This document shows, in pieces, positions 55,201 to 64,000 of a DNA stretch of 64,000 nt. Both the position numbers and the translations under genes were made by a program. Numbering within the stretch: the stretch's first letter is position 1; every line of letters begins with the position of its first letter. Source of the stretch: Pyrocephalus nanus (lineage: Eukaryota; Chordata; Aves; Passeriformes; Tyrannidae); assembly GCA_038380795.1 (NCBI GenBank), contig CM076261.1, positions 14,867,226-14,931,225 of the forward strand. Reading direction: 5' to 3'. Below the pieces are notes generated by a model that was given only the letters and a program-made list of their open reading frames with translations, did no database searches and was not told the origin of the DNA.

Positions 55201-55511
55201 CATGTTTGTTCTTCACACAATCCTTTGAGGATTGAGATCAATATAGTCTTGCAGAAAACTCTGATAATACAGTACACAATATTTTCACTGTATGCTTGCT
55301 TCCCCAGCGCTTTTGTTTGGCAGATCATGTCCTTGATTCTTATTTTTGTTTGAGGGTGTTTTTTAGGTTGTGGGAAAAAAGTACAAAAAATTGCTTCCAT
55401 GTGGGAAAATGAGAATGAAAATAGGTCACCAGGAACCACGCTTTGTCATGTCACTTAATACCTTTTCTAAATGCAACAAACTGCTTTTTAGAGGCAGTTT
55501 CTTTTTCCCTT

Positions 55512-55591
55512 AAAAAAAAAAAAAAAAAAAAGGAAAAAGTAAAAACCTCACAAAAACCCCAAAAAACTTTTTTTTTTTTTTTTTTTTTTTT
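55512..55591. repeat. A20 ... T24 inverted homopolymer pair
   Basis: A20 at 55512-55531 and T24 at 55568-55591 are separated by 36 bases that are mostly A. Together they could fold into a long A:T stem. The T24 run is also where a poly(A) tail would stand if the GC-rich block to the right were a minus-strand retrocopy. Confidence 0.85.
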
Positions 55592-56190
55592 CCCTACTCT
55601 TGCTTCTGGGCAATATGTTTCCTAATATAAGTGTGGATAGAAACTTTATTCCAGTTTCTAAGTCCCACTGGTTCATTTGCAATACATTTTGCCATCTGCT
55701 CTTCTACAGGGCAGTGTCGAGATTCCTGGTGCCAGGGGTTCCTCAGAGTCTGGGGTGCCAGGAGTGGCAAGAGCTCCCCATGGGGGTCTGTGAGGGCAGA
55801 GCCTGGAAGCCAGGGCCCATCCCACTGCCAGCCAGGAGCCAGGTATCTGGGGGGAACCAGGGCAGCCCCAGCCCCAGGCACCTCCCTGGGCACAGGTGGA
55901 GGCTGGGCCAGGCCAGGCATCAGTCGGTGGATTTCCAGCTTAGCACGGCCCATGGCCAGACCAGGGCTGTGGCAGGACTGGAGCTGCAGCTCAGATGGGC
56001 CAAGCCCTGGCAGCCCAGCCAAAAGCAGCTCCCACGGGCTACGGAAGCCCTTGGCTGCTGCCCCCCTGCCAGCTGCCCATAAGCCTCTCCCCACTGTCCC
56101 CAGTGGAACAGGGCAGCCTTTGTTTCTCAATCCACGGCTGGCCCCTAACCCAGGCAGCCAAACTTACAGGGGAGGGGATTGCCCTCAGGC
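55592..56190. other. GC-rich block with long ORFs on both strands, unidentified
   Basis: From about 55700 to 56170 the sequence is much richer in G and C than its flanks, with few CpGs and many CAGCC/CCAGG-like words. A 220-codon frame runs on the plus strand (55631-56293) and a 178-codon frame on the minus strand (55594-56130). Neither product resembles a family I know; both are low-complexity and rich in Gly, Pro, Ala and Ser. The minus frame stops immediately beside the T24 run, and an AATAAA lies on that strand at 55648-55643. A processed retrocopy, an unclassified repeat or a plain GC-rich patch are all possible. I do not call a gene. Confidence 0.4.
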
Positions 56191-56224
56191 CCTTACAGCC
56201 ACTATGGATAACAGTTCTCCCCCT

Positions 56225-56396
56225 CCTTGTGCATTAATCCCAGCGTTAACAACAATCCGAAAACATTCAAGGTCAGGTTGGATGGAGGTCTGAGCAACCT
56301 GACCTAACTGAAGATGACTCAGCTCATTGGAGGGGCATAAAGGTCTCTTTAAAAGTCTCTTCCAGCCTGAACCATTCTGTAACTCTATGATTCTAC
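56225..56396 (+). mobile_element. CR1 LINE tail fragment
   Basis: The last about 170 bp of a CR1 element: 'aaggtcaggttggatggagg', 'tctgagcaacctgac', a diverged middle, 'aaagtctcttccagcctga', then CATTCTGTAACTCTATGATTCTAC as the octamer-type tail. Confidence 0.85.
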
Positions 56397-57286
56397 AAAA
56401 CATGCTTGTAACCATACCTTTCCTCAGTCTTTTCTGTAGGTTACTTAAACCAAATTCAAATGCTCAGAGACCCTTAGTTTCCCTGACCATCTAAGCAGCC
56501 CCTCAGAGATCTGCTGTAGTAGTTTCAGCTCATAATTCCCATGTGACTGGAGCTGTGCCTGGGACATGGACAACACTCACCATAGCCTTGTGCAAGATCC
56601 TAGCACTTATGTCACCCTACAAGGCACCACCATCCGAGTTCCCAAATTATGTAGTTCTCTCCCATGGTAGACCTCCTGTGACCAGCTGATATACTCCCCT
56701 CTTTCTCACTCATCTCCAGCTCATGAGCTCCCAGATACCTAATTTTGTCCTGGCTTTATTTCTGTGATCCTCAGTTGAGGATCCTTGTTGAGTTGTTTTT
56801 TCCCTGTCCTGACTCCAGCTTTGTACCCTCAGCAAATTTCATCAGCACATTTCCTAGCATCTGTGACTCTGGGAAGCACACCACCCAACAGGTTTGACTG
56901 AGAGGTGAACCTCCCTCAGTAATTCAAGTTACAAATACTTTTACTACAGCCAAGGGCAAACACCATTTTTACACTTATTTCAAGAATGTCTATAAAGCAG
57001 TATGAATTACCGAATTATTACATCCATGCATGGTTAACAGCTGTACGTATCAGGGCTATTCCACTACTAATGAACAGCAGCACCTTCAGCAGTTCCCATC
57101 TTTAAAGGGCTGGCTTTATTTAGGGAAGGTACAAGGTAACAGCAAGCATTAGCTGATTTTTTTACTTTTTTGCATGTAAAATTACTTTATTCCTGTCTGC
57201 CACTGTTAGGAGTCCAGAGAACTCTTCATTAGGTGACCTTACTTCACTTTCACAACTTACTGTTCACACTGCACTTCCCTTATCCA
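56397..57286. other. Gene-free spacer between two CR1 copies
   Basis: Unique-looking sequence with no open frame of interest, no CpG enrichment and no repeat that I recognise. Confidence 0.65.
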
Positions 57287-58267
57287 ACTGAGGATACTAA
57301 ACTGGGAGGAGCTGTTGGCTCCCTCAAAGGCAGGGAGGCCCTGCAGAGAGACCTTGACAAATTAAGAGGGCTAGGCAATCATCAGCCCTATGAAATTTAA
57401 CAGGGGAAAGTGCCAAATTCTGCACCTGGGATAGGGCAACCCTGGAGGTACGTACAGACTGGGGGATGAGATGCTGGAAAGCAGTGCCATGGAAAGGGAC
57501 TTCGGGGTCCTGGTCAATGGCAAGTTCCAAATGAGTCAGCAGTGCCCTGGCAGCCAGGAGGGCCAACCATGTCCTGGGGGGCATCACGCAAAGCATCACG
57601 AGCTGGTCAAGGCAGGGGATTGTTCTGCTCTGCTCTGCACTGGTGCGGCCTCACCTTGAATATTGTGTGCAGTTTTTGGCACCACAAAATAAAAAATACA
57701 TTAACCTGTTAGAGAGTGTCCAAAGGAGGGCAACAAAGACAGCGAAGGGTCTAGAGATGCAGTGATGTGTCCCACCCCACCCACAGGCTGCACATGAAGC
57801 CATGTGAGGAGTGGCTGAGGTCATTTGGTCTGTTCAGGTTGGAAAAGAGGAGATGGAGGGGAGACCTCATTGCAGTCTTCAACATTCTCACCAGGGGAAG
57901 AGGAGGGGAAGGCACTGATCTCTTCTCTGTAGTGACCAGTGACAGGACTTGAGGGGATGGCATGAAGCTGAGTCAGCGGAGATTCAGGTTGGATATTAGG
58001 AAAAGGTTCTTCTCCCAGAGGGTGGTTGGTCATAGGAACAGGCTCTCCAGGAAAGTGGTCACAGCACCAAGCCTGACAGAGTTCGAGAAGCATTTGGACA
58101 GTGCACTCAGGTGAGACTCTTGGGGATGGCCCCATGCAGGAGTTGGACTCAGTGATCCTTGCGGATCCCTTTCAACCCACAATATTCTATAACTAGTTCT
58201 ATAATATAATATAATTCTATAAAAGAATAGAAAGTTAGAATTCTATTCTATAACTATTTCTATTTTA
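57287..58267 (+). mobile_element. CR1 LINE, longest copy in the window, with microsatellite tail
   Basis: The element starts near 'gaggatactaaactgggaggagc' and runs through 'agagagaccttgacaaatta', 'agtgccaaattctgcacctgg', 'gaaagggacttcggggtcctgg', 'cctcaccttgaatattgtgtgc', 'ggctgaggtcatttggtctg', 'ggagacctcattgcagtctt', 'gattcaggttggatattagg' and 'gtgatccttgcggatccctttc' to a tail of ATTCTAT-like units up to about 58267. It covers the end of ORF2 and the 3' UTR, with no intact reverse transcriptase frame. A segment near 57755-57800 (ccaccccacccacagg) looks inserted relative to other copies. Confidence 0.9.
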
Positions 58268-58628
58268 TGGGCCTACCTAGCTAAACCACATCTATCTAAA
58301 TCTATTTAACCTATCTAAACAACAAATGTAAGAAAAGCATAACTATACTCCCGTTCTCGGCTGGGATAATTCAGTTGTCCAGACAGGCTCTGCTCAAGAC
58401 CCCCCTCAAATTTTTCCCATACTATAATCTCCTATATCTGATATTCCCTCTTATTATCCTCTGTATGACTTCTTGTGTCTTGTATCTCGTCTTCGCCCAC
58501 CCCGTTTCACTGCAGAGCGGTAAGTTCATTAACACCCCGACCGCTCACGATAACCCCACACACCGCTCCACAGCCGCCCTGCCCGCCCCCTTCCCCTCAC
58601 AGGGCGGCAGAGGGGCGGCCCCGCCCCG

Positions 58629-58716
58629 CCTCACGGCAAGCCCCGCCCCGCCTCACGGCAAGCCCCGCCCCGCCTCACGGCAAGCCCCGCCCCGCCTTAC
58701 GGCAAGCCCCGCCCAC
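58629..58716 (+). repeat. Four tandem copies of a 22-bp GC-box unit
   Basis: Units start at 58629, 58651, 58673 and 58695. Each is CCTCACGGCAAG followed by CCCCGCCCCG. The first three are identical and the fourth has CCTTACGG and a changed end. It sits directly upstream of the CCAAT and GC boxes of the CNDP2 promoter. Confidence 0.95.
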
Positions 58717-58779
58717 GAGGACCTCCTTGCCCGCGGATTGGCCGCTGCGGCGCTCGGCGCGGGGCGGGGCCGTGCGGAG

Positions 58780-58843
58780 TGTTGAAAGGGCAGTGGCGGG
58801 GACCGAATCCCCTCTCGAGGGAGGCCGGGGCGGCGCGGTGGCA
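58780..58843 (+). other. CNDP2: Probable CNDP2 non-coding exon 1
   Basis: The 5' border is a guess from the promoter elements. The 3' border is set by GTGAGT at 58844; an overlapping alternative GTGAGT starts at 58848. The exon carries no ATG in frame with the CNDP2 product, in keeping with the coding start lying in the exon at 61563. Confidence 0.5.
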
Positions 58844-61562
58844 GTGAGTGAGTGTCGGTGCGGGAGCGGCCGGGTCCCTTCCCCGTATGCCGCGGCAGCT
58901 CCGGCGGGCGGGGCTGGCCCGTCCTAGCGGGGAGGCGACGGGAGTTCCGGGTGCGCGGCGAGCCCGGCAGGCCGGGCCTTGCCTTGTGTCCCGCGGTAGG
59001 AAGCGTCTGCTCGGCCTCCGGGCGCGGCGGCGCTGTGGCTGTGGCCGTGGCTGCCCCGGGAGGGAAGCTGTCACCGGGAAGGTGCTGCTGCTGCTCCCCG
59101 GTCACCTTCCCCCCTTTCGCTGTCCCTCCCCTTAGCCTCTCCCGCGCAGTCCTTGGGAAGCCCGCTGAGCGCTCCCCTCCCTCGCGCTCCCAGCCCTTGT
59201 GCTGCAAAACCCTGTAAAATACCAGATTTTAGCCTTTAAGTCAAACCTCCCACAGAGCAGAGCCCGCGGCCTGGTCACGGGGCTGTATGCCGCTCCTGGC
59301 GGTGGCTTTGGGGGCGGTGGTGGCTACGGAGAGCTCCTGACTTGGTTCCCTGCTCTCCTCTGGGGCACTAATGATGCCCGTGGATAAGAAGGGCCAGGTT
59401 GTCCCGGTGCACTGATAGTCCCTTGGTTTCTCTTATTTCAAAGTGCCACTGTGTTATAGTCCTGTGAAAAGGTAAGACAGTGGAGTCTCCCCTGCATAGA
59501 TAGGAAGGGTTCAGTACTCCAGTCTGAAGGACTTAAGGGAAGTTCTAGCCCTGGTTTTGAAGAGGGAAGGGGAGGGGACATCCAGCCTTTTGCTGTGCAC
59601 TAAGCAGCATTTGCTTTTCCAAGTTCGAAGCTTTCTGGAGCAGGCTTTTTTGCAGCTCTGCAGTGTGACTTGAGTGATTCAGTGCCCCTCTGATTTTTAA
59701 GACTATTTAACTACTTTTAAGGTGATATTTAAAGCAGTCCCCGCCTTAGTAAATAGTTCAGATCTTGTTCGTGTTGGGCAGGATATCAGCCGCCATGTAA
59801 TACGTTGTATTTTGTGTTTGTGATGTGAAGAGGGAGTCCTGACATTGCTGTAGGAACCGGTTGAGCGAAGGGGAGGGTCAGATGCACTGGACTGATGCCT
59901 GTGTGCTGGTTTCTCTGAAGAGCTCCAGTTGAATCCTGCCTGAGCTCTACCTGCATGTGAGGATGGTGGTTTCATTAAAGCCCAGCCTCTGTGAGAAGCA
60001 TTCCTTTAACTTGGTTATGTCCATATAGTCCTCGTGAGGGTGTTTAGTTTTCACCTTTCTTGGCTACTGAAGAGAAAGCTTGACCTGTCTGGTGGTTTGG
60101 GGTTGTTCTAACTGGTGTTTAAAAGTCATTACCCAAATTTAAACTTGATGAATGCTTTAAATTAAATAGAAACTCTCTCTGGTGAGGGAAAGGATTTTTC
60201 TATGTCAAACACCAGTATTTGTGTAAGTATAACCCTGCTTGAAAGAAAATGTGTACATCTTAGATTTGAGGTGTTGCTTGTATTGCAGTATATTGTATGG
60301 GAAACCTGCAGCTTGAAAGTGTTAGTTTCAGCTATGCAGAGTAGTCAGCTGTTCAAGAAATCCTAAGACAAGCAGTCAGATGCTTTAACAACTCCCATAT
60401 TTGTCTTGTGACTACTGTGTAGAAGTAGAAAGAAGGCTTAAAGGGTCTAGCATAAAGCTGACTCAACAACATACTGAGTCACAGTGGCTGGTGCTGCTGA
60501 AAATGCTTGTTCAGTGTAATACACGGGTACTGGAGTTTTTCTCCTAGTCCAGGTGCTTGGATTTCAGAGATATATTTCAGGCAGCCTCCATCTCTGGAGA
60601 TATTCAAAAGCCTCCTGGACGTAATCCTGAGTAATGTGCTATAGGGGACCCTGCTGGAGCAGGGAGCCTAGACCAGATGACCTCCAGTGGTCCCTTACAA
60701 CCTTACCCATTCTGTGATTTGTAAAGCTCATTATTTTCCTGTCTTTGGGGAGATGCTGTATCTTTAGTCCTAACTTGAAATCTAAGTTTAAACTTGTTGG
60801 TTTTGTTGCTTGAGTGGACAGTATATCTTTTCAATATTGACTTCAGACTAGGAAGGAAGACAGAAAACTGAGAAGAGGAGAGGTCTTAGGTTTTCTCATG
60901 TGAAGTTCAGCTGAAACTAAAACAAAAGAAGGAAGTGATAGCACTGAAGTACTCAGTGACTACTTGCTCATGGCCTACTGGGGCTGGCTTCTGTTCCCAT
61001 GTCTTCCCTCTGACATTTCTTGGAAAGTCTGAGTGACAGGTTGGGACTTTAAAGCAGAAGAAAGCAGAGTTATTAAGCTGCCTGCTTTTAACCTCCCTTG
61101 TAGAGCAATAAGTGTGGTGCTTTCTTGCACCTAGCTCCTAGCATTCAAGCCTGTGGCACACTATTAATTGAACTTATAATGAAATCTTCTCTTTGAAGTT
61201 GCATTTCACTTGAGTAATATTTTGCCTGTAATTTTGCAGTAAAATGAAGCGTATGATTCCATTGAAGTATCTCTACAGATATACTATGTTGGATATACTA
61301 TACTATATACAGAGTGTCTATATAAGCTTGCTCAGTTTGACTTTGAAAGTTATTTTGAAGGAGAGGCAGAAAAAGTGGTGTTGAAATTTAAAAATGCTTT
61401 TGTCACTGTGTGATTTCAAGAAAGGGAGGGGCCTCAAGTTTTATATTAGCACAGCTTGGTGTGTGGCATTAGCAGTTGCAAGGTGAAAGTCTTGTGTGGC
61501 TGCTATGATTACTGACTGTTGCTTCTTGAACCTGTGAATGCTGAATTATTTTTCTGTCACAG
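58844..61562 (+). other. CNDP2: CNDP2 intron 1
   Basis: A presumed intron of about 2.7 kb whose 5' third belongs to the CpG island. It ends with a good acceptor, TTTTTCTGTCACAG at 61549-61562. It contains a CR1 tail fragment (60575-60719) and otherwise unique sequence with no further exon recognised. Confidence 0.65.
60575..60719 (+). mobile_element. CR1 LINE tail fragment
   Basis: 'gcagcctccatctctggagatattcaaaa' is followed by 'gcctcctggac', 'gggaccctgctggagcaggg', 'accagatgacctccagtggtcc' and CATTCTGTGATT. This is the last about 145 bp of a CR1 element, in the sense orientation of CNDP2. Confidence 0.88.
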
Positions 61563-61592
61563 GACCTTCAGTAACACCATTCTAGTCAGAAA

Positions 61593-61652
61593 ATGTCCAC
61601 TCTTGATACCCTCTTTAAATACATTGATGAACACCAGGACCTCTATGTTCAG
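61593..61652 (+). CDS. CNDP2: CNDP2 first coding exon (residues 1-20)
   Basis: The exon runs from the acceptor at 61562 (exon start 61563, with 30 bases of 5' UTR) to the donor CAG|GTAAGT with GT at 61653. It encodes the first helix, ending DLYVQ. Phase 0. Confidence 0.95.
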
Positions 61653-62763
61653 GTAAGTTTTCCTTGAGTTTTGTCTTGCAGCATGGGCAGCTATGGGATA
61701 TTAAAAGTTAGGTGGTCAGCTTCAAGCTCATTGTTGCACTTGTGTAATATACCCAATAAGAGAGAGTAATGTCTAGTAATTGGAGAGAGGGGAGAGCAAG
61801 CAGCAGGTGTCACTGATTTGAATCAAGCTAGAAAACTGTTCTTTAAGTTTAGGCATAGGTTCTGTTTAGGTTCTGTTCCAAAACATAAATCTCCATGTTA
61901 GATTTATTAGGAAATGATCTATTACTGTATACTGCAAACAGTGACTTATTTAGAGGGATGAGAAGTTTAATACTGGCTCCTGAATTCACAGCTAGATTTA
62001 TAGTCTCTTCCCTTTTGAGATGGGAGATTAAAGTTCTAAATGAGGCTGGAATAAACCTTTCTTGTATGAAACTATTTATAATGGGGTACAGAGGGAGAGG
62101 TTACTCTCTCTGAAGAAGCTTGACCTGCTATTTAGTTGCAGCTTGTATTGCAGTGCCGTTTACCTGTGAAGGACTCAGTGGTACAGCACTGTGAACTCAG
62201 GCAAGAATTGTGCCAAGTGTTCAGGTTGATTTCTGCCAGTTGCTCTTGCTGATCTCACACGGGGAGAAAAAGCTTTCTGGCCTTTCTGACAGGCCTGAAA
62301 GACATCAGCTGGTTCTGGATACCTAGAGAACAGCAACCAAAAAAAGTGCAGTATGCACAAGCTGTCATACTCTTAAGCTCACCTTATATATCTGTAGACT
62401 TAGTGCCACACTGCAGGGGCAGCTGTAGGAGAGAGAGAGGTTTAAGAGAGCTTTTGAGTGTAATATTAGTGATTAGAGTACTTCTTTGAGCAGAGGAGAA
62501 AGCTGATTTTTCTCAATTAAAGCTTGACTTAAAACAGTGTTTGTTGAATAACAAGGTGTTGTATCTGTATAGTGCCTGTTATGTGTAGTAAAACCTGTAG
62601 CTCTTCCATGGTTCTGTAGCGCCTGGCTGAGTGGGTGGCCATCCAGAGCGTGTCAGCATGGCCGGAGAAGAGGGGTGAAATCAAGCACATGATGGAGGTT
62701 GCTGCGAGGGATATTGAGCGGCTGGGAGGCACAACCCAACTTATGGATATTGGGAAACAAAAG
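61593..62763 (+). CDS. CNDP2: CNDP2, 5' part (residues 1-68), gene continues past the window
   Basis: Two coding exons give [20 protein letters not shown] joined to [20 protein letters not shown] and on to IGKQK. This is the N-terminus of the M20-family cytosolic non-specific dipeptidase, which hydrolyses Cys-Gly and other dipeptides using two metal ions. The family enzyme is about 475 residues and forms homodimers. The metal ligands and catalytic residues lie in later exons, outside the window. The protein starts without a signal peptide, which argues for CNDP2 over the secreted paralogue CNDP1. The start ATG has A at -3 and an in-frame TAA seven codons upstream (61572-61574). No breaks were seen. 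The expected next exon, coding for the segment with a GHLDVQP motif, was not found before 64000. Confidence 0.95.
61653..62619 (+). other. CNDP2: CNDP2 intron 2
   Basis: A 967-bp GT-AG intron (GTAAGT ... TTCTGTAG). I saw no repeat or additional exon. Confidence 0.9.
62620..62763 (+). CDS. CNDP2: CNDP2 second coding exon (residues 21-68)
   Basis: The acceptor is GGTTCTGTAG with AG at 62618-62619, and the donor is AAG|GTATGT with GT at 62764. It encodes 48 residues containing [17 protein letters not shown] and LMDIGKQK, a block highly conserved among cytosolic non-specific dipeptidases. Phase 0 at both ends. Confidence 0.95.
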
Positions 62764-64000
62764 GTATGTGAGCATCTCCATGTCAGCTTAGTGGAAGAAG
62801 TCTCCTTAGAAGACAAGGTGCTTTGCACAAGAAGGTGCTGGTTTCTTATGTTCCCAGTAAGAAAGGCACTTAGACTCCATAAAGTATAATTTTAAATGCT
62901 GTTTATTGGAGTTGCCGCTATAAAGAAAGAGGGTAGTATAGATACTCATATGTCCCTGCAGCATCTAGCAGGCATCCAACTGGCATGCAACTTGCTGTTT
63001 AGATCCCATTCGTGGGAATGTGATACCATTCCATTTATTCAAGCTGCTGGATTCCACTGCCAGACAAAAGGGATATTCACATGAGAACTTCTTGAGGCAC
63101 TTGTAGATAAAGTCAAGGACATGCAGGCGGTGTAATCACCAGTGCCAAGTGGGAACTGCCTTCAGGTTACAGTCAGGTGGCACAGTTTATCCTGCAGTCC
63201 AGGGATAACACAGCACAATATAGGCAGGAAGGCAAAACTGTGCCCAGCAATAGCCTAGCACAGGCGTTGGTGTACTCAGATTAAATATGTGGTTTGCTAA
63301 TTTCTTGATGTCTGGTAGTCTTCTGCTCAGGGTCACCACACAAGGGTCTTGTGGGTAGTGGCCTAAAAAGTCAGAACCTGCTGGGGTGTGTTGTAAGTCT
63401 TTCCTGCCACACAGTATGAGCTTTCTGTTAAAAACCTTTCTTTATAGTGAATTTGGGATCCAGATCAGTTAAGCATGTTGTATTAAATTTTGTACTGTAT
63501 TAAATACTTTTCTGACTGAAGAGAACACCTACAAACAAAAGTGTTACACATTTTTAACAACAGTCTGGTGTTGATCCTTAGACCCATAGAATGTAAAGAT
63601 ACTGACTGAGGTTTCAATAAGTCTTCCGAAAGACCTTTGGAATCTTTTAAAGTGTTACATTTTTCAGGGGATTGCATTGTTCCCTTACCAGATACAAACG
63701 TATCATTAAAAGAATGAGTTCCCTCCTCATGTAGAGCTGCAGCTGTCCAAGGACCATGTAATAACCTGTTGATAAAAAAATGGAGTTTGGAGCCCTTATG
63801 AGCAAAAAGCGAAAGCTGATCTTGATCTGCTGAACAGTGTGTAGGAGTATGTGTTCATGGAAAGGGAAATACATGCTGATTGAGAATAACATGTGATAAT
63901 TGCATATGGGATATTCCAAAGGACTAAGCCAAGTTCAGCTCTTGAACTCTTGAACTGAGTTCATCAGCACTACTCTGCCCTTAGCTTAACAGTGCAGGCT
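62764..64000 (+). other. CNDP2: CNDP2 intron 3, cut by the window edge
   Basis: From the GTATGT donor to the end I find no acceptor followed by the expected next dipeptidase segment, so the intron exceeds 1.2 kb. The sequence holds no recognised repeat. Confidence 0.75.

Larger units (their letters stand above)
43261..55511. other. Intergenic space between divergent DIPK1C and CNDP2
   Basis: No supported exon. The longest frame away from the CpG island is 126 codons (47361-47741) with no recognised family. It contains a GC-rich patch at 43490-43660, a (CA)n tract at 50120 and a pyrimidine tract at 52218. The distance to both promoters makes it the likely site of any shared distal elements, but none is visible by eye. 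Confidence 0.7.
58560..59150 (+). promoter_or_regulatory. CNDP2: CNDP2 CpG-island promoter
   Basis: A CpG-dense, TATA-less region begins abruptly after the AT-rich CR1 tail. Visible candidate elements are four CCCCGCCCCG-type GC boxes in a tandem array (58629-58716), another GC box at 58705-58714, an inverted CCAAT (ATTGG, 58736-58740) and GGGGCGGGGC at 58761-58770. The start of transcription is probably just downstream, about 58770-58800. Assignment to CNDP2 follows from position and strand. Confidence 0.75.

Noticed and set aside
58653..59217. Frames of 95-184 codons on both strands at the CNDP2 CpG island
   Set aside because: Same GC-bias effect; part of their sequence is merely the translated 22-bp tandem repeat.
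61895..62113. A 72-codon frame within CNDP2 intron 2
   Set aside because: The flanking exons join perfectly in phase 0 without it and it has no recognised homologue or splice borders.

Overview
The window looks like nuclear DNA from a bird. It has split genes with GT-AG introns, CpG-island promoters, long AT-rich non-coding stretches, and several truncated CR1 LINE copies whose 3' ends finish in the ATTCTATG-like octamer tail that is typical of avian (and other archosaur) genomes. I saw no operons, prokaryotic genes, CRISPR arrays, tRNAs or rRNAs. The species cannot be read from the sequence alone.

Two protein-coding genes can be supported. The first is a complete DIPK1C (FAM69C) on the minus strand. 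Its coding exons are 42708-42890, 36953-37630, 32995-33159 and 31164-31379. They join in phase 0 into a 413-residue, ER-type, single-pass, kinase-like protein. The second is the 5' end of CNDP2 (cytosolic non-specific dipeptidase) on the plus strand. It has a CpG-island promoter near 58.6-59.1 kb, a probable non-coding first exon, and coding exons 61593-61652 and 62620-62763. The gene runs off the right edge after codon 68. The two genes are head to head with about 16 kb between their promoters. This neighbourhood (DIPK1C beside CNDP2) is the one known from human 18q22.3, which supports both calls.

Layout: 1-30.2 kb is gene-free flank beyond the DIPK1C 3' end. It contains two CR1 copies, one much older CR1-like fossil, a possible second fossil, homopolymer runs and two perfect palindromes. 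DIPK1C spans 30.2-42.9 kb with its CpG island at 42.2-43.3 kb; intron 3 carries two nearly full-overlap CR1 copies in opposite orientation. 43.3-58.3 kb is the intergenic space, holding a (CA)n tract, a long pyrimidine tract, an A20/T24 pair next to an unexplained GC-rich block with long ORFs on both strands, and two CR1 copies. 58.5-64 kb is CNDP2, with a four-copy 22-bp GC-box tandem repeat at its promoter.

The two genes are not known to act together. DIPK1C is a membrane-anchored protein of the ER lumen and CNDP2 is a soluble cytosolic metallopeptidase. I found no clearly new biological system. The observations most worth a second look are the inverted CR1 pair in DIPK1C intron 3, the GC-box tandem array at the CNDP2 promoter, and the GC-rich two-strand ORF block at 55.6-56.2 kb.
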